Below, piece by piece: positions 1 through 13,242 of a stretch of DNA of 64,000 bases (positions are counted from its first letter, which is position 1; each line of letters opens with the position of its first letter). This DNA is from Kappaphycus alvarezii (Eukaryota > Rhodophyta > Florideophyceae > Gigartinales > Solieriaceae): contig NADL03000089.1 in assembly GCA_002205965.3 (NCBI GenBank), positions 186,001-250,000 of the forward strand, read 5' to 3'. The position numbers and the translations under genes are program-made. Below the pieces are notes generated by a model. It saw only the letters and a list, made by a program, of their open reading frames with translations, had not been told where the DNA came from and did no database searches.

Positions 1-227
1 CCCGACCGCCAGTCTGGACGAGCCAGAAAACTTGCCGGCAAAACTTCAGCGACGCGATTCGGGAGACCAAAAAACGCGATACGATTCCACTGAATATCAT
101 TAAATACCCATGACGATTCCCAAATAATCTTTTGGTCCACGGAATGCCTAGACATGCTGCAGCTCCTTGTGTAGAAAAACGGAGGTGCGAAGAAGCCCGA
201 AACTAGAGATGTTTGTCAAACCCTTAT

Positions 228-650
228 TTACCATAGGGGTGCTCTACTTCCATCAAAGAACCAGAAATTTCTTCTACTTAAAGCCCATTTTCTAGGGCTT
301 GGTGGATGCTTTCCTCGGGATTCTCGTTGTTTAAGATATGTTCGGAAAACTTCTGTTTGACGTCGGGATCGATTTCGCTTCGGAAACGAGGTCACCATTT
401 GAAGCAAACGAATCGCATAGGAAATCCAACGCGACGCCATCCAGATGTATGGGGAGAGTGATCGCTTTCTTCTCGTCGGAATTGGACGCCATCGCGCAAT
501 TTCCGAAGAAAGAAAATTTTCTCACGTTTCTCTTGCCATTGAACACTACCGCGGTGGCGCCGGCAGTGTCGGACCTGTGCAAGAGTAATACGTTGGTAGT
601 AGCGGGGAGGGGAAGTTATGGAAGGTTGTTCGGGGGCTGGTAGCTCGGAC
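228..650 (-). pseudogene. gag-like retroelement scrap
   Basis: Two overlapping minus-strand frames together read like the capsid region of an LTR-retrotransposon gag: an FNGKRNVRKFSFFGN stretch, then SDEKKAITLPIHLDGVALDF, the pattern 'F.G...F...W.DEKKA..L..HL.G.A...' seen in gypsy-type gag. No start codon context, zinc knuckle or downstream pol was found, and a frame change is needed to stay in the pattern. The plus-strand open frame over the same bases is its shadow. I see no host gene here. The call rests on a short pattern only and could be wrong. Confidence 0.3.
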
Positions 651-751
651 GGAAAGCCGTCATTTTTGTAGGGGCCTAGACGCTCACCTGTCTCAGGTGT
701 ACCGTACATAATCGACATCCAGAGGTGCGTGGCCCAAGTCCGCGCCCCCAA

Positions 752-2379
752 AACAGAAACCCCAAGAGATAAAATATAGGTTGCTGGATACGCACAGTAG
801 CTAAATATACAGTAGTTACAGCATTAAAATTACTCACAGAGGTAGTCAGAAACACAAATTCTACCGAAAATACCAAACTCCTCCAGTATATAGAAGGATG
901 ATGTATCTAGTGTGTTTGTAACTATGTATACCTCCTGTCCCACCAAAAGCATAATTTTGTGCACTAAATCGAAAAAGGAAGCCCCGGAGAATAACAAACG
1001 GGGAAGAAAGAGTTCAAAATAGCTTCAAGAATATGTCAAAAAGTTTGAAGTCGTCTTTGAGCTTGTAAATGCAAACTGTGGGCTCATTTTTAGTCAGCTT
1101 TTTCGTGGGGACTTTAAAAGGAGCTACTAAAGTAGTGCGGAGAAAATTAATAAAAAGTTACATGCCCATAGTTGGCTCTGTGGCTAATAATGGGCCGAGT
1201 TTACTGCAGTTGGCTCAGATCAAGGTTTATGACACGGAGGTTTGGGCTCTTCTGGACTTGAGAGCCTTACAGGTTTGAATTTTTTCAGATGAACTGTACA
1301 GGAATGCCGTAATTGCTGCAACTCTTTCGTGATACTATTTTTTCCGGTGTTACATATTTTTTGATTTCTGCATTATTTCTTACTCCCGATTGCTCAGTGC
1401 CAATTGTAGTGTTCTGGGCGAATATGCAGAAATTCTTGGGCTCTAACTATCATCCGAGGGGATCGAGCAGACAAGATAAGAAAAAGGAAAGCAGTTGCAG
1501 CTACCAACTATATCGCTCCGCCGTCGGAGTGCAGAACGGGAGCTGCTGAGGATACCGGTCTTCGGTATAACCAAAGTGTCCCAGAGTATTTAAATTCAGG
1601 AATTATTCCTGGGAGCTATCGAGAAAGTTGCGGAAAGCCATCAGCAGAGAGCCAAATTTCTAGCATCGTTCAGTACTCCGTACTGGAAGGGAGTCCCCTA
1701 ACCGGAGTGGGTGGTGACTCAAAAAAAAAGGTGAGGGTGCACAGGTATTCGTTGGATCGACAAAGGGAATCGACCTCTTGCGCTTTTTACCTTAGTCCAG
1801 CTGTTAGGGGCTGTCTAGAATCTCTTCCCTCAGGGTGGGTTTCTGGGCTCTAGAACGGCACTGTCTGAAGCTGCTGAACTTTCAAACAGGGATAACAAGG
1901 TGAAGACTATGAGGGTTGGGGTTTTATGCTTGCAGGAGGTCTAAGTGTTAAAGGGGCGGCCCACTTTGACGTGGTTTCGCATCGTTTGGTCAGATACCTG
2001 ATAACTGCGCAACTCAATACTCGAGAAAACGTTTTTGCCGAAAGTGCTACCCCGATTTTTTTCCCTCGCAGAAAGCTTTATTTCTTCTTAGAAGTGGATT
2101 TTTAATCATCTACCTGCCTCAGCTTGTGAGAGAAATTAAGTGAAATATCACAATTGGGGCGTTTTCTTTCTGGGGACGTCCTCAACATTTACTCACCAGT
2201 GATTTTCTGTTTGAGTTTACTCTTGTTTAGGCTTTTTTTGAATTACTTATTTACTTAGATATGTCTTGCTGTCCCTGCACTTTATTCAGAGCTTCGGATT
2301 CTCTTGGACCGTCGAGGTGCAATTTTGGTGCAAAAATCCTAAAGAAGAATCATGATGACATTGACAAAAAATCTTTATT
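752..2379. other. no gene recognised
   Basis: Only short open frames (60-78 codons near 1069 and 1313) without recognisable motifs. The stretch is AT-rich, with no tRNA-like fold, simple repeat or LTR ends that I could see. It may be decayed transposon DNA flanking the copia relic that begins near 2380. Confidence 0.4.
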
Positions 2380-5300
2380 ATGTTGAAGAGGACAAGGATG
2401 TGGCCGCCGAAATTTTCAAGGATTTCATTGCTGATGGGCCTAATAGTGCAACTAACGAAGTTCTTTCAAGCCATGCAGGTGCAAGTCAACCGAAATCTAC
2501 GAGCAACGAAATTGAATGAGTGGCACATAAGGTTACCATGCGCCTCCTCGATAAAGAAAGGGAATTCTTGGGTGAGATAGGAGAATGCTTATAGGAATTC
2601 GCTGGCAAACATAGACTGATCGGACGTGAATACAACTTGACTCCTACAGAAAGATTGCACTTCTTACACAATCTACTTCGAAATGGCGTAAGAACATTCC
2701 TTTTAGACACAATTGATAGATATGCCCGAACTTTCCAGCAAGCAGTTGACCAGATTGAACAAAAGTATAACTTGCCTGTGAGGCAAAATAAGGTCACGAA
2801 ACAACTTAAACCGCCTCTTCTGAGCAACTTTGGCAGTGATGTATTGTAAACGGCCGCTGCAATTGAAGCTATATATAAGGTTATCACTAATTTATGCAGT
2901 CAAGCTCCAGTTGCGCACAAAGTAGACGTTTACATAGTGGAATATTTTTCTTCACCGTAAGAACTGTTCCGGTGGATAATAGAGCCCCTAGCAAGGGAGA
3001 CTGCCTATAGCTTGAAATTAAAACATCTCTATGGAGAGTTATATGCCAAACTTTAGCTCAGCAAGGAAGCCTAAATCGCTCGTTTAATGGAAGTGATATT
3101 TAGGGGAAATCGTTCTTCGAAGATCGACAGAAACTATGATATTACGGGTACATATTCAATAAGGACCCCCTTGAAGTATGTTTTAGTGGGCAGGGCCGTT
3201 AAACTCGAAAGAAATACTTAGTGCGTTGGAGGGGACCGAAGGAAGGGGAGAGGTAAAGCAACTACTTTGACCTACTATCTATTACAGGAAGCTTTAAATA
3301 TGGTGACAAGACTCTTCTCGTCAAAGATTGCAAACGTCCTCTCAACGTTGTCAGAGCAGCTGCAAATAAGCTAGATTATTACGCAAGGAAGAAAGCAGGG
3401 ACAAATTGCAAGGTACATAATATCTTAGCGGAACTCTGTGATCAACTTGACAATGATGTTGCTGACATTCCCTCTCAGACTGTAAACGAAGAGGAGGCAC
3501 TACTCGGCAAAGAGGTCCTTGAAAGACTTCTTTGTTCAGAGGAAATCGTCATCAAGCATCAGAGTACGAGTTCAAGTTCAAGGAAACCGTCACCCCATGT
3601 ATACATGGCGGATCTTGAGAAGCAATATGAAGAGTGGCTTTCACCACAGGAAATTTCAGGAGAAGGATAATTTACTGCTGAAGAATCGAATTCTACAGAG
3701 TTTGAGGAGGACCCATCAGGAATGGATCTCATTATAGCTGAAGCAGAAGAAAATTTTCCTTCCGTGGTGCCTGCGTTTATATTGGAGCTCGAAAATCGGT
3801 AACTGATATGAAATAAGCTAATTCCTACTGCACTGACATGATTATACCATTCTAGCTAACTATACAAACTCGGTAATAACAAGTTCAGAGGTCTCGGCTT
3901 TATCATTATTCGCATCCTTGTCAATTGTGGTTTTTCCTTTCGTCTGACGTCGAGGTTATTGAGGTCGACGTGCCACTACGTTTTGGTCTTAATTTACTGA
4001 CCAATTATCAGGAAACTATTGAATTTCCTAAACAAAGAGTTTTCCCGAGCACGGAAGAGTGAGAAATTAACACAAAAGGCAACGCGGTCACTTGTTTATC
4101 ATATGGTATGTCGAAAACGAGGTATTTTTTTCTGACGAAGAACCATGCAAAGTACATCTCCATTTCTACCATCCAGAGTCTCAAGGATTGTTTAATGTTC
4201 TCCGCTGTGCTAAAACCGGGCAGTATCCACAGGTAACTCTTGAGAAGTTGCAAAATTGAATTTTCCTGTGACATATGGCAACATTCTTCCCGATTCCTTG
4301 TCACATTACTGAACCACGACATCGTTTTCAACATTTTCTTAAGCTGTTAATTTTTTAAAATCGATGAAGATATTATCTTGCACGTTATAGAAAAGGATAT
4401 GAAGATCAACGCTGCAAAATTCCCTTCCAATGAGACGAAAAAAGAGATGCATGGGACCTATGTTAGTGTCTAGTCGAGTCGGTGCATCGGTCATCTGCTG
4501 GAACTCCATGCAGATGACGGTCCAAAATTTCATGTATTGAGCTCCAAGAAATACTGTTTTCTCGATGGGATTAAATTGAAACTAGCCGTAATCGAGAGCC
4601 ACAGCATCGATAGTGTCGGAGAACGTTATTAAATTTACCTAAAAAAGATCTACAGTAAGGTCAAAGCAGAACACCCTGGGATGAGTAAGCATATCTTCTT
4701 ACAGATCTCTGTTAAGACACTCAATGATATCGCTAGACCAAATAGGCTAGCGCAGACTTTATTTGCGTCCGGTTTTATGCCTCAAACTTCGCTTTTGCCA
4801 ACGGAACTACCAGAGCAAGGGGAGAGAATGACTGCTATGGATGAGCTAGAAAGTAAATGGCAAAGACGATTACCAAAAGTGGGGTAATCAAGCCTTAAGG
4901 AACAAGCTTCCGCGAGCCACTATGGCCGATATCAGAATCGGTGATGATAAGCTAGTATATAGGGAAAAAACATCCGTTTGGGTAGGTCCGTACCCTGGCA
5001 ATGAAATATGAGGGAAGAATGTGATCGTCGAATTCAATGGAAAGGATAATCAATTTTATGTCGAAAGAGTTAAGAGCTTATGTCAGGGCATGGCTGTTGA
5101 TGATCCCTCACGGTCTAGTATCACAAAAAATGTCAAACGAAGGGAGCCTAGCAATCGAAGTTTTCAGAACAGTAATATGTTTATCGTAGTCGATAAAGCA
5201 ATAGGTGAGTTGAGAAGTATCTATTCCGGCCAAGAGTAGCAGCATTAACCGCTAAACGCGAGGAATGTTTTACATCTGAGTCACTAATCACTGAAATAGT

Positions 5301-5490
5301 GAAGCCTGGAGGTTCTGGATCTAGCGGCCCGAAGTTTAGGAAATCCATAAAAAAAGAGGTACAGGGGCTGAGTAAAAGACAAATATTCAACGTGGTCAAA
5401 GCGAAAGACGTTAATCAAGGGTCAAAATGCCTCGGTGGAAGATTCATGCTAGCAATAAAAAAGCTCATAAGAATTTTAAAATTCCTATGA
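2380..5490 (+). mobile_element. decayed Ty1/copia element (gag, integrase, RT start)
   Basis: Plus-strand pieces in changing frames follow copia order. Gag lies around 2520-2850 (LTPTERLHFLHNLLR, then FQQAVDQIEQKYNLPVRQN). The integrase zinc region follows near 4110-4260 (HFYHPESQGLFNVLR). The last acidic residue of the integrase triad is near 4600-4625 (SVGERY). The integrase tail runs from about 4681 (VKTLNDIARPNRLAQTLF). RT begins at 5299 (SIKKEVQGLSKRQ ... GGRFMLAIK). Stops and frame changes are frequent, so it is a dead copy. The same motifs appear on the minus strand in the intact copia element at 12.9-20.1 kb (VKAMNDTLGRPSAL, GRFVLAIK), so the two are related. No LTRs were found. Confidence 0.7.
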
Positions 5491-5499
5491 GCGAAGGAT

Positions 5500-6260
5500 G
5501 AAAAGAGATTACCACCTTTGCCTGCAGTTTTGGTACATTCAAAGTTAAGATGATGTCATTTGGCCTGATTAACCAGCCGTCAACATTCAAAAGAATAATG
5601 GACCGCATCTTGAAAGATGTACCCTTCACCCGAGCATATCTGTACAGCGTCTTTGCGTTCTCCAACTAGGTCTGGGAGAACAAGCCTCAACCCTGAGAGT
5701 CTTATATGCCATCATAATGGCCGGTCTCAACTTAAATATCATTAAGTGTGCCTTGTGGAGTTTAGCGTTAAGTTTCTTGGCCACTTAGTCAATAGAGATG
5801 GATTTCACGTCTGCATGGAGACGATAAATGCTTTCAAGAACGAAAATAATCCAATGAACACAATTGAGCGTCGAAGATTACTTTGATTGGCTGATTAATA
5901 AATTCACTAGGAATGAGAAGATGACTGGCGCTCCAGATTCCTTGAAGGACAAATTCACTTCTCCGCCTGTTTTAACGTTTACCGACTTTGATAGATCTTT
6001 TTTCGTGGATATGAACGCCTATAGTTTCGCCGCTGGGACAGTAATGGCCCAGGAGAAAGAATGAAGAAATACATATACCGTGAAATTTGCGAGCCCCATG
6101 GTGAACTCTGGGACGCTAGGAAATTCTCTGGTACACAAATATTATACCAATTTCTCACTGAATATTAGTACACCGAGACCTCTTTTTATCCTAAGAACAT
6201 ATTTTTCAATTCCCAAACCTATTTTTCGCCATGATGCGCTCTTCTTTTATCAGAAAAAAT
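5500..6260 (+). mobile_element. Ty3/gypsy RT and RNase H relic
   Basis: Directly after the copia relic the plus strand switches to gypsy-type reverse transcriptase: TTFACSFGTFKVKMMSFGL then NQPSTFKRIMDRILK, the FGL.N.P.TFQR.M motif. Where gypsy RT has YLDD this copy has YLYSV, so the active site is lost. A connection segment (KFLGHLVN-like, near 5770) follows, then an RNase H start near 5935-6060 (LKDKFTSPPVLTFTDFDRS, FFVDMNAYSFAAGTVMAQ) in which the first catalytic Asp of DAS is replaced (DMNAYS). The switch from copia RT to gypsy RT within about 20 bases near 5490 marks an insertion or rearrangement junction. Confidence 0.65.
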
Positions 6261-6299
6261 ATAGAAGATGGATACGCTAATTTCTGCACAGCCAGTTCT

Positions 6300-8282
6300 A
6301 TAATCGCTAATAATTTTAATATGATATCGCGTCAAAACAATTTCTAGCGACACCTTCGTAGATTGAGCATTGAAGACCAAATTGCATCCTCGCCGTTGCT
6401 TCATGTACTCTGCACAAAATCAATTCGGTTATTGTCAAATGATAGCCCCAAAATTCTTTCCCTAAGCGTAGTGAAGATAATAAGATGGAGTTCGTTCGCG
6501 CTGCAGTTGCAGGATACCCACGGTAAACGCATGTCCTCTCTCAAGCAACAAATGGTGATATTTCGTACTAATATTCACGGTCAAAACTACACGGATCAAT
6601 TCCAACAGAGGAAGAATCTTCTACTGCACTCAATCACCGCTCTAGAACTATGGGATCGTCCTCAAAATACTTCACTTCACGGCAGATTATGTACTCTCTT
6701 TCCCTTTTTCCACCAAAGTGCTATAGAAGAAATGCTTATTATATACAAATTCATGTCCCTCCCAGTTGGATCCGTCCCCTCAGCCACCTTTAAAATACTG
6801 AAACTGCCATAAAATCACCTTCTCAGCAAATGAAGGCACCCCCCAAATACCAAAAATATCACATAAAACGTCATTTTTTCACTCAAAAGTACCCGAATCA
6901 AGAAACTAAAGTGTTGAGAGGAGGTTTTATCGAAATCAAGGACAATTTCACCGATCGTCATGATAACCGCTACTCTGAAATTTCCAATGGTAACCGCCCG
7001 TATGAAAGCCCTGAAAACAATATCCTCCCTGATTCAGAGCCTGGCAATGATTGAGATCACTTTCCCTTTGGACACAGCCTTCAATATGAGCCTGCTGCAC
7101 CTATACCCCTTGACGATACGAAACATGAAGCCACAGTTTTTGACCGCGGAGCTTCCAACAAGTCCCATTCAGATCCCTTCGTCCCAAATATATGCCCCCC
7201 AAAAACACAGGCGCCCCCCTTTCTCCCTCATATACAATTGCAAATCTCCTCCACACCAAGATTTATGATTTCGTATCTTCCTCTGTCTCTCTCTAACGGT
7301 TCCTGTATTAAACTTGGCACCCAAAATTTGTTACAGGATAAAATGGAGCTGAATAAAGCATAATGACTGGATTCCAGATGTATTCTAACCAATAAAATAC
7401 ACTAACCAATAAAATACGGGGTTCGTTTCGGCGAAGGAACCTTTGCTACCATAGATATTCTTCCATTTCGTACACCAAGCCTTGATCATTCCTTCAAGGA
7501 GTTTAGTATGGATGTATTCGCTGTGAAAATACCTACGTTTTTAGCCTTGATGTCCTCGACAGGTAAAAATAGTGGCTTATAACGTCAAAATCATCCTGTT
7601 GAGCAAAAATTACCGTCTTTTGCTACCTATTACTCTAAAATATATACAGTTGTACCTAGAATAGAACTACTCCTTTATCTTTTTCTCCAAGCGTCACTTG
7701 CGTTGTCCAATTTACCATTTTCATCTCTACACCCAACAGCTGTACAAGCTCATAATTATAGCACGCCTAGATAAGGCAACTCTTGAAAAGAAAAAACTTC
7801 TACAACAATTAACGGACAAGCTCAAGAACTTTAAGCATTTTCCGCCAAAGTCACAGAAATTTAAGTCATCTACTCAGGTAGTATCTTTTTCAACTCAACA
7901 ATACCCCTGTATGTCACTTTTTTACATGTTCAAAATTTCCCGAGACCGGTCATGCATGAGGTAAACCAAGATAAAATTTCTTGACAGCCAAATTCATACA
8001 AGGAGAATCAATTGAAGACATTTTGTGCACTTTCAGTCAATGTTGGGAAACAGTTAACACCAGCTACCCTCCTATTATTCGCACGGACCGAGGGTCCGTG
8101 GCTCGCTTCCAATAAATTGCGTCAATGAGAGGTACTAAAGTGACATTTCAGGTGTTCAAATACATAATTCTCGTAGGGCTGAAAAAAATAACATGAACTG
8201 CTCGGGAAAATTTACCTCAAAATGTACCTTGATTATCCAAAACTAGACCATCATATCACTTCTTCCCGTCCTGTCAAAAGCT
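6300..8282. other. no gene recognised; possible retroelement leftovers
   Basis: Several open frames of 70-150 codons (6363, 6830, 6960, 7698) show no motif I can name. The stretch lies between two retroelement relics of the same orientation and is most simply the decayed part of one of them. No LTR pair or terminal repeat is visible. Confidence 0.4.
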
Positions 8283-9590
8283 ATGGACGACAACATGAAT
8301 GCTGCTAGTCTGGCTTCCTCACTGCTTTATTCAAAATACCCTCTCGTTTCCTTTCAGTCAATACTTCAATCCGCAATCAGACAGGACAATTGCGCGCTTT
8401 GTCCATTGCTAGAACAGAAAAAGATACCATTACCTCCCGATTCCGCATTCAAAAGGCCCTTCTGGCCAATATTACTTTCTCTTCTGCTTAAAACTTCGAA
8501 TAAGTTCGAAAGGTACAACATTATAGTCAAAAAGAGCATATCAAATGGCTTGGACTTTACAAAAACTTACGTATCGAATTGTAATAAGCTTTTTTTATAA
8601 TTATGGACCTGAAGCACAAGAAACTTGGACAATTTTCTATCCACGGCTAAAAAATTCCCATAACCCTATATTCCATGTTCACACCCTCCATTCATAGATC
8701 CCCCGAGAAATTCAATGTCTGTTTTTCGGAAAAACTCCATCCTGAGGAAACTCGATGACATCTACCAAAATTTATGAATCCTATATGTAGAGTACATAAA
8801 TAAAAGGCCTCCTGGACCACAATGTCTGGACTGCAGTTCCGAAATCTGATCCTCCAAGAAGGCTAACATTTTAAATGCTCGATTTTTCTGATTACCAACA
8901 ATGAGTACACAAACAAACCGGTCTTCAAAGCTTGATTCGACGCATAAGGACATCATTACGAGAAAAAAGACCTTTTTTTTCATGAATCTACCAATTTCAG
9001 ACAATATTTGCACAGATTCATTTCTTCACTGGCAAAAATATACAAATTACGCATTTTTAATCAACGATGTCAGCTCCGAGATGGAAAGGGGTTCGAAGTA
9101 TTAAAGCCTATCTACGGCCTACCGGATGTGGAAAGCTATTTGAATCGCACAATTGGAGTACCACTTAAAGAAGATCTCTGACTTTTTCCCACTGCCAAAA
9201 ATATGGCTATCATTTACTCTTTTGATTCCGATTGACTAAAACGAACTGATGCTTCTTTATGTTGATGATACAATAATTTTTAGAAATGATGCGTTTCTTC
9301 GTCTTTCACGACAAGTGCTTGAGAAATTGGACTCAAAGGAGGCCAAGTTCGACAATATCACTTTTCTTTGTTTTTTCGTCTCTAAGATGGCCAAGAATAT
9401 GTTTTAAACTCTATCTGAAGGACCATCGTCTCGGGACTACCACTCTCTCGTCAAATATTGCTTCTCCCACTCAAGTCCGCCGGATATTTTTTGGGCTGCT
9501 GATTTGGTCGCCCAGCTTACTAGTTATCAATTTAATTCAGAAAATATATAACTTGAACAAATCTGTTAGGCATGGGGTGCAATGAGAGGA
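8283..9590 (+). mobile_element. Ty1/copia reverse transcriptase relic
   Basis: In broken frames the plus strand reads KPIYGLPDVESYLNRT near 9105 (the copia KPLYGL.DAG..W region) and then LMLLYVDDTIIF near 9250, the copia YVDD catalytic box with its metal-binding aspartates intact. It continues DAFLRLSRQVLEKLDSKEA. A TRPDI-like segment near 9480 (SHSSPPDIF) follows. Upstream open frames (8283-8600, 8901-9104) probably belong to the same RT but are too decayed to align. Stops and frame changes make it non-functional. It is distinct from the relic at 2.4-5.5 kb, which stops at the beginning of RT. Confidence 0.55.
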
Positions 9591-9599
9591 GCGCAGTTG

Positions 9600-11600
9600 T
9601 TCACGTCTAGGCGCGGAATGCCGTCAGAAAATGAGAAAACCAGCACACACAAACTAAGACTAAACAGGGTTTGGCAATCCTGATTTCTATTTAAGCACCA
9701 TGCGATGCAGTAGCACAGTCCGCTGATGGCGTGTAGAAGTTTGATGGGGCAGAGAAAGGACGATTAATTGGACGATTGGACTGTATAATTGTCCTTCGGG
9801 CTGTAAAGCCGCACCTGCATCCGCGAAATTCTATAACTTCAAAAAGAATCTAGTCTAGAAACAAAGAAATTTCGGGTACATCAGTGGGCAAAAGGAGATG
9901 TAGTAGTGGGTCAACAGTGATTAGTATCTCCTTTGGAGAAAGAGATGTTGTCAAAAACGAAAAATTTGAATTTTCTATATGCATTTAGACGCCGAAGTGC
10001 AGGGCGCGAAGTGCGAGTAAATATCATAGACGAGCGATGGAAAGGGTAATATTATATGTGAAAGAGAGGAGAAAATAGAGAGAAAAACCGGGCGTATAAA
10101 AGTGGCTAAAGCCTGAGTTGCCGTTGGCGGGGTTGCTGCAAAGGCGGGAGTTGAGAGTACAGTTCAGAGCCATCAGTGAGGTGGCTGTCAGTTCTGGATC
10201 CCTACTGGTCACGTATGTATAAATAATAGTTAGGCAGGTTAGGGCCATCTACGACTGCGGAGCAAGTAAATTCACTGTCAGCCAAGTAAAATGCATCTAA
10301 GTTCAAGATGAGTAAATTAGACACTTTGTCAAACAAGCGACGTTCATCTGCAGCAATACTGCGAGTAAGGTGCTCTTATAATGAAGAAATCATATTTCAG
10401 CTAGGATTGACTATCTGCTCACGGATTTGTGAGAACAGTGCCGGAGAAGCCATTGTTCAAGCAAGAAAAGACATCTCGTTGTTCGCTCCCTACTAGCATC
10501 TGAAGTTCACACCTTCGTGGATGCCTACAATTTTTTTGAATACTTCTAATGGTGTTGCAGTAATTCCTTCGCCGGGATATTTTTTTGAATATGCTTACAG
10601 AATGGAAGTCCTTATTCTACTTTATAGCAAAATGCCACTCGACGGCTGAAAGAGACTCATTATCAACACTATCGCAGCCAAAGATTCATACGATAGGAAA
10701 TTAATCTCAAATATTGGTTTCTTGCGCACAGCTGAGAACCCAGCTCACGCCTTTGCCCAGGTGAATTGCTGCTTCTAGCTACATACGATTCTGAAAAACA
10801 GCATTTTTATGCTTCCTGCTGTGCAAATGGTTGTCCCTCCAAAGGTGAGCTCTCTACCTTGTGAGTCTTACGACAAAACACTGAGTAGTGCTGAACATGC
10901 GTTGTCAGGTAACTTCTAGATTTGACTCAGATAGAGTAAGCGAGTAATCAAAGCACTTTGTACGATTGGTATGACCGCCCGCTATCTACACAATCAAGTC
11001 TTCAATGCCGCAATCTCATTCTAAGACTCCTTGTTTAGGCCTCAATATTGGATCAAAGGCTACTTTCGACTCTTTTATCACTTGCTACCATATTTGTCTA
11101 GGTAGAAAAGCGGTAGAATTTACTAAGTTTCATGGGCCGCATGTCTCCTAAAAAACCTCAACCTGCTACCTTTATTTAACTTTGCTACTCTACTGAAAGG
11201 AGAACAAATACAGGAGTTTGGACGAGTATCGATTTCACAAAGTTTTATTCAAGCGGTAAGCTCAAAACTAACGGTTTTGTTATCCCGACGGCAGCAAGGG
11301 AAGGGGAAATGATCACATAGCCCCTGGAGGTGTAAGCTTGTGACACCAAGCCGGCAGTTGGAGACCACCTTTTTTCCTTGGTTGTGCGTAACAGTACCAC
11401 AAGGCTACTGCAGCAAAATGGCTTTCGCGCATTAAAGAACGGTAAAAAAAGTGTGTTTTACGTTATTAGACAACCGGAGTCTGAGTAACTAGAGGCGTCG
11501 AAATGGTTGCAGTTGGCTAAGCATTTGAGAGGCTTCCCTTTATGGGCAACCAGTCATGTGAGGGATTTAATTACTTTTTCACAGATATACACTGCTGCCT
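9600..11600. other. no gene recognised
   Basis: No coding frame longer than about 75 codons shows motifs. No tRNA, rRNA or repeat array was seen. The left end of the Tc1/mariner relic may lie in the last 200 bases, but I could not fix its terminal repeat. Confidence 0.4.
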
Positions 11601-11639
11601 ATAATTACACAATTAAAAAGCTCTTCAAATAACCCAAAA

Positions 11640-12590
11640 TTCCTTTCATTCGCGTATAATTTTCTTACTATCGATCCCCAAACATACTCTATCGGATCCA
11701 AGTCCGGAGACCGAGCGGGCAATTACAATAGACGAATTCTATTCTCCGAAAACGACTCCCTCGAGTCTTGAATTACGGATGTAAAAGCATTATCTTGCTG
11801 ATACGTAAAGAATAACGACATAAAATTGTCGGCAAAAGGAAGCAGGTTTTTCTCCATCACCGTCTGATTGGTCTTATTTTTTTTTGTTCCATTCAAAACA
11901 GACAAATTCGTCTTGCCAAAGCCGGATATATCTTCCCAAAACATTGCACCACCACTCAACTTCTGAATTCTACTAAAGAGCATCAGGTTGTTACGGAAAC
12001 TATGCTAGTATGCCTGGAAGCCATCGAAACCATTCAAACAGAAGCGCTTCTCATCGCTGAACAAAATGTTCTTCTAATTATCATGCTTCTACGTAGCATG
12101 ATCTCTTGACCACTTTGGACGACTTCATTTATGAGATTGATTTAGCGGGGGAGCCTTGTGCGCCTTTTGAAAGCCCATATGGGGATCTGTAGCCACAATT
12201 GCTAGCGTCCACGACACAAAGACAGGTAAAACACACTTTTGTTACAATGACCGGGCAGTGTCCACTCCTTTCCGAGCTTCTCGGAAGATACTACGCCTAT
12301 CTTGCTAGCTCCATTTGAGAAGCGACCCGGACGAGGCTTTCTGTGCTTTCCTGTTGGATCTTTGAGGAAGTTTTGGACCGCAGTTCGGCTGCGTTCGATA
12401 TCTCTTGCAATCAAGGCAACAGATTTTCCGTCCTGGTGTAGTGCCAGATTTTTTCCCTTCTTAATATCAGTAAGGTTTTTTTCGCGCGGTATTTTTGTGT
12501 CTAGAAGCTTGTGTAGGGTGAGAGCAATACTATGCGAGGGAATAAGATGCATTAAGATGCAGGGGAAGGTTACTAGCATACTCTTTTACA
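11640..12590 (-). mobile_element. Tc1/mariner transposase relic
   Basis: Read on the minus strand, the pieces follow Tc1 transposase order. An N-terminal helix-turn-helix lies at 12300-12500 (IKKGKNLALHQDGKSVALI, then ARDIERSRTAVQNFLKDP). The first Asp box is near 12060 (ILFSDEKRFCLNGFDGF). The segment 11723-11983 carries GGAMFWEDISGFGKTNL and the second Asp box FTYQQDNA. The third acidic box is near 11670 (ARSPDLDPIEYVWG). All three DDE boxes are still readable, but several frame changes separate them. A helix-turn-helix of the same type occurs in the element at 58-59.6 kb, so both are probably one family. Terminal inverted repeats could not be assigned with certainty. Confidence 0.75.
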
Positions 12591-12891
12591 AAAGTGCTTC
12601 ATGATTATAATTGCCCCCAAAATGACATTTTTAAACCTTTTGCACTACAGTTGCGAGAACTGTACAAAATTCCCTTTCCGCCGTGTAAAAGTGTGCTGAA
12701 TTCATATCCGGTACTACTATTTAAAATATACGTGCATAGCTAATGCATCTGTATTCTAGGGGGGTTGCTTATAATTACGTATAGGCGGCAGCATACCTAT
12801 GCACGTGCAACATGCAAAGTCCTGAATACTTCACTGTAACAAACCTAAAAGAACTAGGTTTGGGTAGGGTGGCTAAAATCTACATGCTGTG

Positions 12892-13184
12892 TGTCGTGTT
12901 ATCCCCTTCCACTGGCTGCTGTTGTAGGACTGTACGATCAGTCCTATAACTCAACTGCAATGTAGAGGATAGGGTAAATAAAATTTTATTGAAAGAGAAG
13001 GGCCGACGCTGAGGCGTGGGCAGGGCTACGGATTCTTGGAATCAAACGTAGCAAATACTTCTCTTTTTTCTGATCATCTTGCTCCGACAAGGGAGAGTGA
13101 GCTCGGCGATATTTAAGGTGCAAAGGTGTGTAACACTGCACTTGAGGTGTAGTGTGAATCGAGCATTACACTGTAAACGGGACA
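12892..13184 (-). repeat. copia 3' LTR
   Basis: It matches 19777-20069 base for base except near 12905 (C versus G) and in the TACTTCTC/TACATCTC stretch. Ends are TGTC and GACA. In the element's orientation it contains a TTAAATA box (complement of 13110-13116) and an AATAAA signal (complement of 12985-12990), giving a compact U3-R-U5 layout. Confidence 0.95.
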
Positions 13185-13191
13185 CCCCTCC
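13185..13191 (-). other. copia polypurine tract
   Basis: The plus-strand run CCCCTCC directly beside the LTR reads GGAGGGG on the minus strand. That is the expected position of the plus-strand DNA primer, immediately upstream of the 3' LTR, and it confirms that the element points to the left. Confidence 0.7.
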
Positions 13192-13235
13192 AAATGTCAA
13201 ACACACTCTTTGCATGACCTGTAAAAATTTCAAGA

Positions 13236-13242
13236 TATAAAT
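13236..13242 (+). promoter_or_regulatory. TATA box for the antisense ORF
   Basis: TATAAAT lies 137 bases upstream of the first ATG of the plus-strand ORF and outside the LTR. Together with the poly(A) signal at 14602 it suggests a separate transcription unit inside the element. The assignment is by consensus and position only. Confidence 0.45.

Noticed and set aside
338-643. 101-codon plus-strand frame
   Set aside because: It lies opposite a minus-strand frame with a gag-like pattern and shows no motif of its own.
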